Shown here: positions 31,472 to 43,865 of the stretch, piece by piece
Position numbering within the stretch: position 1 is the first letter of the stretch
How the letters are laid out: each line of letters begins with the position of its first letter
Source: Scilla litardierei
Lineage: Eukaryota > Streptophyta > Magnoliopsida > Asparagales > Asparagaceae
NCBI GenBank assembly: GCA_030789695.1
Contig: CM061142.1
Location: 802,829,610 to 802,893,609 of the forward strand
Direction of reading: 5' to 3'
Length of the DNA stretch: 64,000 bases
Program-made: the position numbers and the translations under genes
The notes under the pieces: generated by a model
Databases searched by the model: none
What the model was told of the DNA's origin: nothing
The model's input: only the letters and a program-made list of their open reading frames with translations

Positions 31472-32583
31472 TGTTATGAGGTGGAACTCGCGTACAATGA
31501 ATTTGTATTATGGGGAACCAAGGGCACGGTGGTTATATGGAAATGAGGGGTTAGGTAGGCTGTTTTACAAGTGATTGGTGGGGTGAAGAGGTTGGATCCG
31601 TTGTCGGTGGTGCTCACGGGGTCGTATCTCGCCGGACGCAGCTGAGGAAGGTTGGACGGCGGGGGGCTGACGCTGACTTTAGTCTAGGGGCGAGCTCTCC
31701 TGCAGCACGAACAACTCGTCAGAAGGGCGGGGTTGGGGTTCAACCCTTAGCCCCTCCGATGCCTAAGTCAGTAAAAGGGCTTAAAAGGGGGGCTAGACAC
31801 GTCGGCCGGACTAACTGTGTGTCCGCCTCGCGTGACGAGCTATAGGTGGGAGAACAAAGATATGGAGGACCTTTGCTCTCGTGTGTGAATAATAGAAGAT
31901 GAGAGAGAATTTTCCAACCTCCCTTCCGTAAGAGGAATGGGGGTATTTATACCTGACGGGTGATGACTAGGCGTGCTGAGCTGGCGCGTGTGTCAGCGGA
32001 AGCTCCAGACAAGGGCGTCGGGACTCGGGTTACCAGACCTGCTTTCGTCAAGCGGCGCGACGGCCGGGGGGGGGAGCTTTTTTCGGGGTGTCAGAGCCGA
32101 AAGCATTAACTGTCAGATGGCTCAGCCGCCAGGGGGTGCTTTGTCAGACGGTCGGGTGACGTATGTGTCAGTCGTGTCCTTATCCTAGGCTGTTTGTCGT
32201 TAGCGACGAACTAAAGGCCGGGCTGTGTCACCCTAGGTGCCGCGGTTCGCGGGGGTCGGGCGGGCCGTCCCGATCGGGGGTTGTCCGCCCCGGCCGCGCC
32301 CCTCGGTCGGTCACGGGGTATGGCCCGCTGGTACGGAATGGTACGTCCGCGCCCGTCAATAGGCCTGGCCTAGCTACCCGAGCGTCCCCAAGTGCCCTTC
32401 CCCGGTGGGTCGGGCGGCTGCGGTTGTCCGCCTCGACTGGTTCAGGAAACGCTGCAAGGCGCGCCTGACTCCGTGATGCCCCGGACTTTCGGGGCGGCGG
32501 TCCTTTTGTGATATGGTGAGTTAATGGGGTATGATAGCGGATCCGGGCGGGAGTCTGACTCCTACGACCCTTAGGTCGTAACA
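31472..32583 (-). repeat. Tat element 5' LTR, 1,112 bp
   Basis: Almost identical to 19029-20138. The - strand TATAAATA at 31944-31951 is the likely promoter that drives the element. It is followed on the inside by the primer-binding site. Confidence 0.9.
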
Positions 32584-33309
32584 GAAATGAAGATGTGTGT
32601 GTGCTCCAACATAGTTCTACTTTTAAGCTATATGCTAGAAGAGAAAAGGAAGATTACATTATGTAGAACTCTCTCTTCTATACAAAGTATGAGCCTGAAG
32701 TCTTCTAGGAGCTTTAATCACCACCTTTGATCATCCAATCCACTTTTTTGCTTTCATTGGTCTTTAAGTGACATCCGTTGCTAATTGATCTTCATGATAT
32801 GCTTAGGCAATGAATTAACTGCTAATAGAAGATTAGTCACAAGTATTTATGTTTGCTCATCATTAACACCAAGCAGGGAGAAGTCCAATACTCAATATTC
32901 TCCCCCTTTTTGATGATGACAAACATAAACAAAAAGAGAAATAATTGTACTTAAAGATAAACATAAAGAGAAATAATTGTACTTAAAGAAAACTTACTCC
33001 CCCTTACATAGATGCCAATCAAGTTAGTCAATGAATATAAGGGCATCTGTAGATCAAATGAAGCAATTATTTATGATATGAATAAATGAAATGATTTTCA
33101 TGAAATCTCTAAATCTAGGATTTTATAATCCATCTTCATTATATCTTACTCCCCTTGAATCTAAGGCAGCTTCAATCATAGATTCAAGTTTAGAATTAGA
33201 ATTTACTTAGCACATATATTATGATATGTTTATTTTTCTCCCCCTATGGCATTATCCAAAAAGTGGGAGTAGAATAACAACAACAATCATGCTAAATAAG
33301 TACTAAAAC

Positions 33310-34014
33310 TAGGGGTGGCAATTTTCGGGCCGGCACGGGCCGGCACGATACGACCGTGCCTGGGCCAACAATTTTGGCCCGAAATCCTTATCGGACCGGA
33401 CCGGCCCGGCCTGGTTCATTTTCGTGCCGGACCCGTGCCAAGCTTTTCAGCCCATGGGTGGCATGGCACAGCATGAAAAGCATTTGATCGCCCCACTTCA
33501 ATTTGACCACACATTGATCTAAAGCGGATTTCAGTAATGTGCATTCATTTATGGTGTTGAGTCTAATGTCACGAATCTTATCAGACCAAGGTCCAAATAT
33601 CATAAATTTTAACAACTTTCCGACAGCGCCAACTTTGATGTCTTCGTATCTTGGTTTCCGAGAAGAGACAAAGAACCACCAAACATGTTACTTCATCTTG
33701 CCAAATAAATGAAAACAATGTAGGACATATCACCTTATGCAGCCCACTTAATCCTCTTCTTTCGTGCTCCATTCTGATGCATCTTTAAGCATATAAGACA
33801 AGTTTGTGTTTAAAAATATGAAAAAATATTGTCACAATACATAATTCATTCAACCCTATCGGACTGGACCAGACGTCCTGAATTTTTATCGGACCGTGCC
33901 AAGGCCTCCAGAATGGCCCGAAGTCTTATCGGGCCGGGCCGACCCAGTCCTTTAAGAAAACCGGACCGGGTCGGCGGCCCGATTAGACTGGACCGGCCCG
34001 AATTACCACCCCTA
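33310..34014. mobile_element. hAT-type MITE, 705 bp, inserted in the Copia 3' region
   Basis: Target duplication ACTAAAAC at 33302-33309 and 34015-34022. Termini are TAGGGGTGGCAATTTTCGGG and, reverse complemented, TAGGGGTGGTAATTCGGGCC. Both ends are rich in GGACCGG/GGCCCG repeats. The sister Copia copy has the empty site once, at 44240-44247. It encodes no transposase. Confidence 0.88.
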
Positions 34015-34515
34015 ACTAAAACTATCACGAGAGTCTAAAGATAGGATGTATATCAAATGTGATGCCAACAAATATCGGAGAAAAACTAATTACTAAGGTG
34101 CATCTTATTGACCTACATACCAAAACCTCATAAACACAAGAAATATTAGTTGACTAAAGGAACGAGAATCCAATATCAACATTTCAATCCAAATGAGAAA
34201 AACGTCTCACATCACATCATGTATATGATATAGCATACAAAGAGAGACAATTTCACAATTTTCACACAATTAACATAAAGAATGAGACAATGTGTAAGGC
34301 AACATATGAAGAAAAAGAAACGTCATATATATATAATCCAAAATGACAATGAGTATAAAATGTAACCACAACTCCAATTACATCCAAAAGTATATGATCG
34401 AAGTACATACAATATCCATCAGTACATAAAACAAAACAAAATACAGACAGACACTCAAACCTCTCAACTCTAACAAAAAAATCTAGGTCTAATGGTGAGT
34501 GCTCTTAGCAGAGTG

Positions 34516-35723
34516 TCAATCCATATCCGTAGACGAGGAGGCAGCCAACATAACCTGGAACTCCTGGGCATCAGGATCGACCAAAGAAACCTCTGGAGGA
34601 GGACCAGCAGCAACAGCAGGTAAGACATCCTGAGGAGCCGAAGAAGCAACCGACTCAGGAGCAGCAACACTAGGATGCTCCAAGATCTCAGTGACGACAG
34701 GTGGAGGAGGCTGAGAAGGCTGAGGAGGTACAAAAGATCTGAGGTGATCAGGGAAAGGAATTTCCTGATGCTGGAACATCAGATGAAATAACTCGTATAA
34801 ACCAGAAACCTTCTCGTCCAATAAGTCACGAGAGGGTGCATCTGAGGAAGAGGGCTGATCAGATGATGGAATGGTGGAAGACGACGGAGCTGAAGTAGAT
34901 TGACTCTTCTTAGATGTCGACTGGAGAGCCGAAGAGGACTTCGACTTCTCAGAAGCATCAAGAAGAGGGCCAAGGGGCATAGGCTCATAAGGAGACAAAT
35001 CAATCCTAAAATTTCGAAAGACTAAGGTGAGGTGACCTCCATAAGGGATGTGATAGGAGGCAGTAGTGAACTCAACCTTGCCATCCGATCAAGGAGGACT
35101 CCGGCCCAGTTCACTGACATACCTGAGAAAATAGCGTACATACATCGGAGATCTCCTTAGAGGGCTGATCGGAAGAGCCATATTTCGGCAACATGTTGGA
35201 CTTCACCACTAGGTGAACAGCCCAACCTCTAGCCGAGAATATGGAGGCCTTGACGCCTGAAGAGAGTTAGGAGGGGATCACAGTGAACATGTCCTGAAGG
35301 ACATTCTGATCAAGATCTCTAACATCAGAGAGGAAGATATAAGCAGGAAGGGAGCTAGAGGAGAGAATCCTAAGAATGGGTAGTATCCTCAGAAGGAGGA
35401 AACATGGCCTGGAGGGCGGCAGAAATTGGAAAGCCGTGAAATAGGATCGACTTATACTGATGCTCAAGTAGAAGTGAGAGATTTTCATCCATGTTGAAAA
35501 CTTGCGTTTCGAGTGAAGAAACTTGGTCACACAGCTGAGCAAGGATAAAGTCATCGAGCAGAACAGACTGTGGAGGAGAGCGTGGCTGGTCCGCAGGCGG
35601 AGGAATGGGTTTAGCGAAATTGGCTGAGGGAATAGGGTCAGCGACATAAATACCCAAATACTCCCCAGAAGAATGTGGACTAGCTGGTTCCATGAGTATC
35701 GATCGATAGAAACAAGGGCACAA
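34516..35723 (-). pseudogene. Additional ORF downstream of Copia pol (plant transposon-protein-like / env-position)
   Basis: It lies between pol and the 3' LTR on the coding strand, the position of the env-like ORF of SIRE/Maximus elements. The N-terminal part begins MEPASPHSSGEYLGIYVAD. A middle part has FSGMSVNWAGVLLDRM, and the C-terminal part is Ser/Pro/Gln-rich, from MSPYEPMPLGPLLDASEKS to ASSSTDMD. Stops and a frameshift separate the parts. The sister copy (44741-45919) is broken at other places. The FSGMxVNWA...PYGG...FRHFG pattern resembles the domain annotated in plants as 'putative plant transposon protein'. No signal peptide or clear membrane segment was seen, so a membrane role is unsupported. 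Confidence 0.6.
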
Positions 35724-36020
35724 ACGAACGATAATCGACGAAGATACCTAATCCGAGAAGATTGACGGAGAAGGAGACAATCGAACTAGCAATCAAACGA
35801 TTGGGAAGAGTAAACAGTGACTGGAGCTTCGAATCGGAGAAGAAATCGACGACAACAATGTAATTCGAAGGAGGAAGACGAGGGAAGTTGCATTGGCTGA
35901 GAGAGAAAATATCCGAACTAATCGACGGCACTCGAAATTATAAGAAGGGGTCCAAAGAATCTTGGCCGTTGGATCGAAAAATCGACGGCTCAGATCAAGT
36001 TAACAAACCGCCACAGAAGT

Positions 36021-36345
36021 TGACAGTCGACTGATGAACAATCGTCAGTCGACTGGTCGATAGGATAGAAATCAGCTTGGGTTGACATACTGTCGACTGG
36101 TGAGTAATTCACAGTTGCCTATCAGAGAGACAGTCGTCTGACAGAGAATCAAAAAAATGATGATAAAAAAGAGACCTCTGAAGATTTGGACAGGCGCCTG
36201 ATGACCAAATTGCAGTCGCCTGTCGCAGAGACAGTCGACTGGAAAATGTGCATCAGTCGCCTATGCGAAAAAATACAGTCTGCTGTAAGGAAAACTTGAG
36301 TTGGGCAGTCGACAGTCGAAGGAATGACATTCGTCTGTCTTGGTC
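36021..36345. repeat. Second cluster of CAGTCGACTG/CAGGCGCCTG palindromes
   Basis: About ten motif copies lie just upstream (coding sense) of the additional ORF, between pol and that ORF. They are the same motif as in the LTR array. Confidence 0.8.
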
Positions 36346-36619
36346 CAAAAATGCACAGTGAGGTTAAAGTCCAGAGGATAGAGACAACTCACCCTAGGAC
36401 CTATACTCTAGCACAAATCTAATCAAGAAATCGATATCAAAATATTATAGATTAACATACGAATCACGTAAATTAATCCAAACAATTGAAATCATTAAAA
36501 TCTCAAATACTTCTCTTAAAACAAATATGTGAGAAACATATAGCTTGTAAACGCAAGAGAAGTAAAATGATGATACGAGTTCAAGCATGATATGTCATGA
36601 AAGTATGAACTCCTACAAT

Positions 36620-39600
36620 TCAGATTCACACATAATCCCTAATTCTCCATACAACCTCACAAATGAATCTTCTTTAAGAGGTTTAGTGAAGATGTCGACG
36701 ATTTGTTTTTGGGTTTCAATGTACTTTAAAATGATGTCCTTCTTAGTTACATGATCATTAATAAAATGGTGTCTCATATCTATGTGTTTGGTACGGGAGT
36801 GATGTACCGGATTCTTGGAAAGACAAATTGCACTTGGTTATCAACCATGATAGGGCAAGTATCACAATTGACACCATAGTCTTTAAGTAAGTGTCTCATC
36901 CAAAGAACTTGTGCACATGCAAGACCCGCAGAAATATATTCCGCTTCAGTCGTGGACAATGATACCGAGTTCGGTTTCTTGGAAAACCAAGAAACTAGGG
37001 AATTTCCTAGAAAATGGCAAGTGCCCCCAGTACTCTTCCTTTCGGATTTTCATCCGACAAAGTCGGCATCACAATATGAGATTAACTCATATGTGCTAGA
37101 CTTAGGATAAATTAACCCATAATCTAGTGAATGACCGATGTAACGAAAAATTCGTTTAACCGCAATCAAGTGTGACTCTTTAGGTCTAGCTTGATATCTA
37201 GCACAAAAACATACGGAAAACATAATATCGGGCCTATAAGAGGTTAAGTAAAGTAAGCTACCGATCATACCTCGATATAGACAAACGTCTACATCTTTTC
37301 CGTTCTCATCCTTGTGTAGATGGGTTGTCGTACTCATGGGAGTCCTTTTGCTTGAAGACGATTCCATCTCGAATCGCTTGATAAGCTCCCCTGTGTACTT
37401 TGTTTGATGTATGAAAGTCCCATCCTTCATTTGCCGAATTTGTAGTCCAAGGAAGTAGTTGAGCTCACCCATATGGCTCATTTCGAATTCATCCTTCATA
37501 GACTTAGAAAATTATTGGCAAAGATTAAAGTTAGTAGAACCAAATATTATATCATCTACATAAACTTGAATTAAAAGGATGTTATTTTCATAATGTTTAA
37601 TGAAAAGAGTTGAATCAACTTCACCCATTTTAAAACCTAAATCCAAAACAAATGTTTTGAGTCGATCATACTAAGATCTAGTAGCTTGTCTCAACCCATA
37701 TAACGATTTCTAAAGTTTGAAAACACGGTTCGGAAATTTTTCATGAATGAAACCGGGTGGTTGAGAAACATAAACTTCTTCATTAATAATACCATTTAAA
37801 AATGTACTTTTAACATCTATTTGAAATAATTTAAAATTCTTATGGGATGCAAAAGATAAAAGCAATCTAATAGCTTCTAATCTAGCGACGGAGGCAAAAG
37901 ATTCTTCGAAATCAATACCTTCTTCTTGCCGATAGCCTTGAGCTACTAACCTTACTTTATTCCTTGTGACGACTTCGTCCTTATCGGTCTTGTTCTTAAA
38001 GATCCACTTGGTCCCAATCACTTGGTGTCCACTTGGAAGAGGAACGAGCTCCCAAACTTCATTTCTCTCAAATTGCATGAGTTCTTCTTCCATTGCAACT
38101 ATCCAAGAGCTATCTTCACATGCTTCTTGGATGTTCTTTGGCTCAATGGTAGAGACAAATGCACAGTGAGAGAATTCTCAATTCTTGACCTTGTTCGAAC
38201 ACCCACACCAATATCTCCAATAATTTGGTCATGTGGGTGATTACGAACGGTTGGATAAGCTTTGGAAATCCCTGCATCACATTACTAAGAGAATCACATA
38301 AAACATCTACACTATCAACAACAACATTAGAAAAATCAAAATCTTCATAAAATGATACATGTAGTGATTCCTCGATTGTTGAAGAGGTTTTGTTGTATAT
38401 CCAGTAGGCTTTGCTACGTGTGGAATATCCAACAAAAATTTCTTCATCGGATCTTGGCTCAAATTTATCTAAGTTACCGAAAGTGTTCTTTATAAAACAT
38501 TTTAAACCAAAAACACAAAAATATTTAACTTGTGGCTTTTGTCATAAAATAACTCAAAAAAAGTTTTGTTCGTTCGGGGTCTCACTAGGATTCTATTAAG
38601 CACATAACATGCCGTGTGCACCGCCTCCGCCCAAACTTGTAGTCCAAGATGACTATCATGGAGCATGGTACGGGCACACTCAATTAGGGTCCTATTCTTT
38701 CTCTCTACAAAACTATTTTGTGGTGGTGCGCGAGGAAAAGAAAAATTGTGAGTAATCCCGTTGTCATCACAAAACTTTGTGAAAGACTCATTCTCAAATT
38801 CTCCTCCATGATCACTACGAATAGTGATAATGGTGGATCCTAAGAAATTTTGAATCTTCTTTGCAAATATAGTAAACTCTTCAAAAGCTTCATTCTTATT
38901 GGTTAAAAATGAAACCCACGTAAATCTAGAGAAGTCGTCAACGACAACTAATCCATAATGAGCATTACTTAAAGGGCGGTTCTAGTGGGCCCAAATAGAT
39001 CTAGATGAAGTAATTCTAGGGGCCTCTTAGAAGTTATGCCTTCTTTAAGCTTGAAAGACGATTTACCTAGTTTACCTCTTTGACATGAATCACAAAAGTT
39101 TTTCTTACTAAAAACAATTTTCGGAAAACCTTTTACTAGATCATGCTTAGCTAACTTATATAAGTGCTTAAAATGAACATGACCAAAACGGCGATGACCT
39201 AATAGTTGTTCATTTGTATTAGCAACTAAGCAATGTTCTATGGTTTTAGGCATGCTTAAATAATACATGTTTTTATGCCTAACACCGGTAAATAAAACAT
39301 ATGAATCAAAATCTACAATATTACACATACCCTCTCCAAAGTTAACCTTGTAACCCTTGTCACAAAGTTGACTAATGGCGATAAGGTTATGACATAAACT
39401 ACTAACTAAATAAACATGTGTAATAAGTGGTTTGGAAGGATTACCGACTTTGCATACTCCAATAATGGTTCCCTTTTGATTACCACCAAAAATGACCGTT
39501 GCACCATCCTTGATGCTAATCACTTCGGAGAGCAATGATGGATCTCCCGTCATGTGTTTGGAGCAACCACTATCGAGTATCCGTCCTTTCTTTTTAGAGT

Positions 39601-39640
39601 GAATACGACTTTTATTGCTCTCTTTCCTTTTCTTAGGTAC
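36620..39640 (-). pseudogene. Copia pol: protease, integrase, reverse transcriptase, RNase H (decayed)
   Basis: In coding order: protease motif LDSGCSKHMTGD (about 39590-39550); GAG-pre-integrase with GHRRFGHVHF and CDSCQRGK; integrase core with HLDLFGP, RSDHGGEFEN and FPRAPPQNSFVERKN-like catalytic region. RT has DVKSTFLNG (37830-37800) and an intact YVDD near 37565-37553. RNase H has YCDADFVG and STTEAEYISAG. Several stops and frameshifts interrupt it (for example after HLDLFGPTRTAL and after CDADFVG), so no full polyprotein can be made. Confidence 0.85.
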
Positions 39641-40458
39641 CTACATAGTATACCATAAGCTCATGGTACCTAATTTTTGTTGGGTCCAAGGGGATTAGCC
39701 CTTTGGAAGCCAAGTTCAAGTGGACTTTCGCTTCCCAACATAATTACCAATATTTATTACATCATTAAAATAGAAAACAACTTAAGCATTCCTATCATTT
39801 ATGCTAGTGTTCTTAGGACCCCAAATCGTGTATGTTTTGGGTGTCCTTTTCCTAGTTACATGCTCAATTGATTGATTTCTATGTGGTGCGTGCATCCTAG
39901 AAACATGGGTTCTAGCATATGGAGGTGGAGGTGGATAAGCATTGAACATATATGGGTTGTATGCAAACTTAGGAACATGCATGTTATATGAAATATATGG
40001 TGCATGCATAACATGAGCTGGATGTGCATACATGGAAGAATGATGCGTATGCGCATATTAGCGTGTAGGGGCACGTGCATGAGTATTTCTCATGTGTGGG
40101 TTTGCATGTGTCCGTAGGTGTGGAGCATAAAAAGTGTCATGAGAGTCCATTTGTGAATTAAGAGATTTCCTACGTGGATGCAGATTGGTGTACATATAAG
40201 CATGACCTCTCTTTTGGTTTCCACCCTTAGTGGGTTTTTTTTGCCAAAAGGAAGATATTGTGAAGTGGTGGTCTTCTTGGTAGGTTTGCTACCAATAATG
40301 TTTTTGACACCACTTGTGCATGCACCGGAGGATGGCCTCACAAAATCTAGAGTAACACCACTATAGGAGGTGCGAGCATTGGATGCATTCGCTTCGACAT
40401 AAACAAGTCCAATACGATGTGTGGCCGGAAATTGGTTTGTGAGCAATTCATCCAATTG

Positions 40459-42033
40459 TCATTTCCCTTTGTTAAATCCCATAACTTGGGAGGGCATGAG
40501 CTCATATTTCTTCTTAAGAGAAGAAATATTGGTATCCAAGGTGGACACCTGTGTTTTGAGCTTGTGCGCTTGGGTTTTAAGAGAATCATTCTCTATAACC
40601 AATTGTACATTTTGTGAAGCTAGATCACTATTATCCTTAGGATACGTTTGATCTAGTTGAGATTTGAGGGAATTTACCTCATTTCTCAATATGTCATTTT
40701 GAGAAACCAAAGAGGCTTTCTCAAGTGTTAGTGTGTCAACAACGGTGTCATTGTTGATAATGCATGGTATGGATGGTTTGCTAACATTTGAGTTCTTTAA
40801 ACTAGTATATCTAAGCATAAGAGATTGATACTTAGAAAATAACTCTTCGTTAGAAATACGAAGTTCATCCATTGTTAGCTCGGGTTCATCGATGTTGCTA
40901 TTACTCTCATCGGAGAGTGGATCTTCTCGGGCCATGAAACACATATGAGCACTTTCACCCTTCTCATCCTCGGATTCGCTTGAGGAATCTCCACTTGAAT
41001 CATCGAAAGTACCGACAAGTCCTTTCTTCTTATCCTTCTTGTATTTGTCGGACTTGTGGTACTTTGGAGCTTTCCACTTTTCTTTGTTTCGAAGCATTGT
41101 GCAATCCTTCTTGATGTGCCCTGGCTTGTTACACTTAAAACAAAGAGATGAAGTATTATTTGTGGAATCAAATTTATTCTTAGAGGAAAATTTACCTCTG
41201 CGAAAGAAGCGTTGGAACTTCTTCGACATTTGAGCCATTTCCTCCAAGTCCATCTCGTTCTCTGATTCTTCACTGTTGGAGGATGAATAATTAGCCTTGA
41301 ATGCTAACGCTTTCTTCTTGGCCTCCGTTGGGTTCATCATTGCTCGAATCTTCAATCGGTTCTCTCGTCTTACTTCGTAAGACATGAGAATACCGATGAG
41401 ATTTACCACGGTGTAGTTCTTCATATCGTTGACCTCCTCAAAGGCGATAGCTCTTCTTTCCCATTTGGAGGTCATTCTCATTATTATATTTCTCACCTTC
41501 TCTTGTTGGGTGTAGACTTGTCCAAGAGCTTCGAGTTCATTGGTGATGTCGGTGAAACATCCGTACATCGTTGCAATGCTCTCATTATCCTACATATGAA
41601 ATATATCGATATTTTGTACAATAACATATAGTTTAGACAATTTTACCTTATTCGTTACCTCGTGGGTAATGACTAGATGGTTCAAAATTTGATATGCACT
41701 CTTACATGTGCATATCTTGTTGAACTCATCCAGATCCAAAGCACAATGAAGAGCGTTCATTGCCTTGGTGTTGTTCGCTTCGGCAGACTTCTCGGAGGGC
41801 GTCCATTTGTCAAAATCCTCTTCGAAGGGTTCAACGTATTCCTTGTGGATGGCTCTCTAAAGAGAAGCACTCCTAAGAAACGTCTCCATCAGGCATTTCC
41901 AACTACCGAAATTCGTGCCATTGAAACACGGAGGACGAACCGTTGATTGTCCTTCGAAGACAGTAGACGCACCATCACGGTCGTGATTGTTGTACGAAGT
42001 CGGTGGATGAACATTGTTGTTGGTGGATGCCAT
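40459..42033 (-). pseudogene. Copia gag (UBN2-type, CCHC knuckle, coiled coil), with stops
   Basis: It starts at MASTNNNVHPPTSYNNHDRD, 15 bases inside the primer-binding site. NGTNFGSWKCLMETFL is the usual N-terminal gag motif. A stop at about 41857 and another near 41590 break it. The remaining 369 codons (41568-40459) hold the zinc knuckle CFKCNKPGHIKKDC, an acidic SSGDSSSESEDE stretch, and a long heptad region LTLEKASLVSQNDILRNEVN. The long gag with coiled coil is typical of SIRE/Maximus elements. Confidence 0.85.
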
Positions 42034-42047
42034 AGCTATAAACCAAC

Positions 42048-42060
42048 GCTCTGATACCAA
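42048..42060 (-). other. Primer-binding site of the Copia element
   Basis: The - strand TTGGTATCAGAGC matches the initiator tRNA-Met priming sequence and lies one base inside the LTR end ACA. Confidence 0.9.
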
Positions 42061-42061
42061 T

Positions 42062-43865
42062 TGTAAGGTCCCTGACTATGAGGAAAACACTAAAAGGGGG
42101 TTGAATAGTGTTTATACAATTTAAAATGATAATTACACCAAATTAAATTCCTAACCAACAATTAATGCGGACTGTAAATAAACCCTAAATGAAACAATGC
42201 AAACACAAGGATGTTTCAAGGGTTTGGATTACCCAAGTCAACTTCTAACTTGTACCTGGTAATCCTACGTCTCTTCTATCTGGATACCACCGGATACTCA
42301 AGTTAGAACCCAAACTTGAGGTTTGCTTTAAACCCACTTGTAGCAACCCTACAAGTGAAATCGAAATACACTCGATGTCCTTGACTCCCACAGCTTGGGA
42401 GCAAGCAAAACACTCTCACAAACTGCAACACTTACAATCACATATGCCTTAAAGTAGAACTTGAAGGAGCAAGTGTGTTGTGAGTTGATGTCTCTCTTGG
42501 AAGAGAGAAAATCCCTTTCTCTTGTCACCACCAATTGCCTAGAAGATATCACTTTGATTCTAGGTTGGAGAGCAAGAGAAGAAAGATTGGAATTCTAGGT
42601 TTTAGGATTTGAGAGCTTGAGAAGCTTGAAGATGAAAGCTTTTGGTTTCAATAGATGAGTGAGTTAACCTCTCAATGGTACAGTAGAGGCTGCCATATTG
42701 GTTTCTCAAAACCCTCAAACTAAATCCCCAAAACCCCTTTGAAATCTGTGGAGAAAAAGCCAACGGATAGAATTTACACACTCGACAGTCGACTGTTGAA
42801 CAAAACACAGTAGATTGCTGCAATGTGTCAGAGGGTAGGTGAGAATTCAAATGGTAACTTACCACGTGGACAGTCGACTGATGAAGAGAAGACATTCGAC
42901 TGTAAATCCAACAAGCGACTGTAAATCCTTCTACAGGTGACTGGCCGCAATATGGGTAAGCTGAGAAAATCTCAGAAAGTTTTGGGAAGTCAGGACATGC
43001 GACTGATGTCGAACACACATGCACCTGTGCCATGGGTAGGCGACTGTGAAACCAACATCAGTCGACTGTCACAAAATCTGACATTTTCCAGAGAGCAGAG
43101 TCTGCAGAGAGTTCAAAGACAGACGACTGTTGAAGCATTGATAGTCGACTGTGCCATTGGCCAGGCGAATGTAAATCCAACATCAGTCGACTGTGCCTTG
43201 GACAGGCGACTGTAAATACAATATCAGTCGACTGACCAGATGAAAAAGAAAATGATATTTGGGATAAAGATAGACATGCGACTGATTAACAAATCACAAT
43301 CGACTGTCTCTTGGATAGATGCCTGTAAAATGTACAGCAGTCGCCTGAAGGAATTAAAGCTTAGAAAGCCCAAAATTCAATTGAGTAAGTATATGCATAA
43401 CAGGCGACTGTAGAACAAATCACAGTCGACTGTTTTTAGACAGGCGACTGTAAATCGTTCAGCAGTCGTCTGTTGAAATCACAACATGTACATCCTTGAG
43501 AAATATGAATTGGAGTCTAAGGAAAAGTGATCTAATGATTTATTAGGACTGAAATGAAGATGTGTGTACGCTCCAATATAGTTCTACTTCTAAGCTACAT
43601 ACTAGAAGAGAAAAAGAAGATTACATTATGTAGAACTCTCTCTTCTATCCAAAGTATGAGCTTGAAGTCTTCTAGGAGCTTCAATCACCATCTTTGATCA
43701 TCCAATCCACTTTTCTTGCTTTCATTGGTCTTTGAGTGACATCCATTGCTAATTGATCTTCATGATATGCTTAGGCAACAGATTAACTGCAAATAGGGGA
43801 TTAGTCACAAGTATTTATGTTTGCTCATCATTAACACCAAGTAGGGAGAAGTCCAATACTCAACA
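42062..43865 (-). repeat. Copia 5' LTR, 1,804 bp, shared with a second truncated copy
   Basis: The - strand begins TGTTGAGTATTGG and ends GGGACCTTACA. On its outer side is another polypurine tract (AAAAAGGGGAGAAT, 43879-43866) and a second 3' region instead of host flank. Confidence 0.75.
42783..43475. repeat. Array of CAGTCGACTG-type palindromes in Copia LTR (right copy)
   Basis: About 22 motif copies, in the same order as 18186-18955, with independent substitutions inside and between motifs. Confidence 0.85.

Larger units (their letters stand above)
19029..32583 (-). mobile_element. Tat-lineage Ty3/gypsy retrotransposon, 13.56 kb, complete ends
   Basis: Target duplication GAAAT lies at 19024-19028 and 32584-32588. 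The empty site exists once in the sister Copia LTR (43551-43555). LTRs are 19029-20138 and 31472-32583, both TGTTA...TAACA. The - strand order is LTR, PBS (31469-31452), one long gag-pol frame (31436-26694), integrase frame (26736-25423), 81-bp tandem array, two TATA-bearing modules, polypurine tract (20149-20139) and LTR. A second RNase H after the usual one places it in the Tat lineage. The LTRs differ at about 13 positions plus one 2-bp indel in 1.1 kb, so it is young. Confidence 0.92.
17427..32897 (-). repeat. Copia 3' LTR, about 1.9 kb, split by the gypsy insertion
   Basis: The two parts are 17427-19028 and 32584-32897. Read on the - strand it starts TATTGAG (TGTTGAG in the other LTR) after an AAAAAGGGGGAGA polypurine tract, and ends GGGACCTTACA. 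It aligns along its length with 42062-43865 but with many differences, so the Copia element is much older than the gypsy inserted in it. Confidence 0.75.
17427..43865 (-). mobile_element. SIRE/Maximus-type Ty1/copia element with nested insertions
   Basis: In - strand order: 5' LTR (43865-42062), primer-binding site matching initiator tRNA-Met (42060-42048), decayed gag and pol (42033-36620), a long 3' region with an additional ORF (about 35723-34516), polypurine tract (32911-32898) and 3' LTR (32897-17427). The 3' LTR contains the Tat gypsy element 19029-32583, and the 3' region contains a hAT MITE at 33310-34014. The gag with CCHC knuckle plus coiled coil, and an ORF after pol, fit the SIRE/Maximus lineage. 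The coding region has several stops and frameshifts, so this copy is dead. Confidence 0.8.

Noticed and set aside
33829..34038. Small frame rich in Arg/Pro
   Set aside because: It lies in the GGACCGG-type terminal repeats of the hAT MITE.
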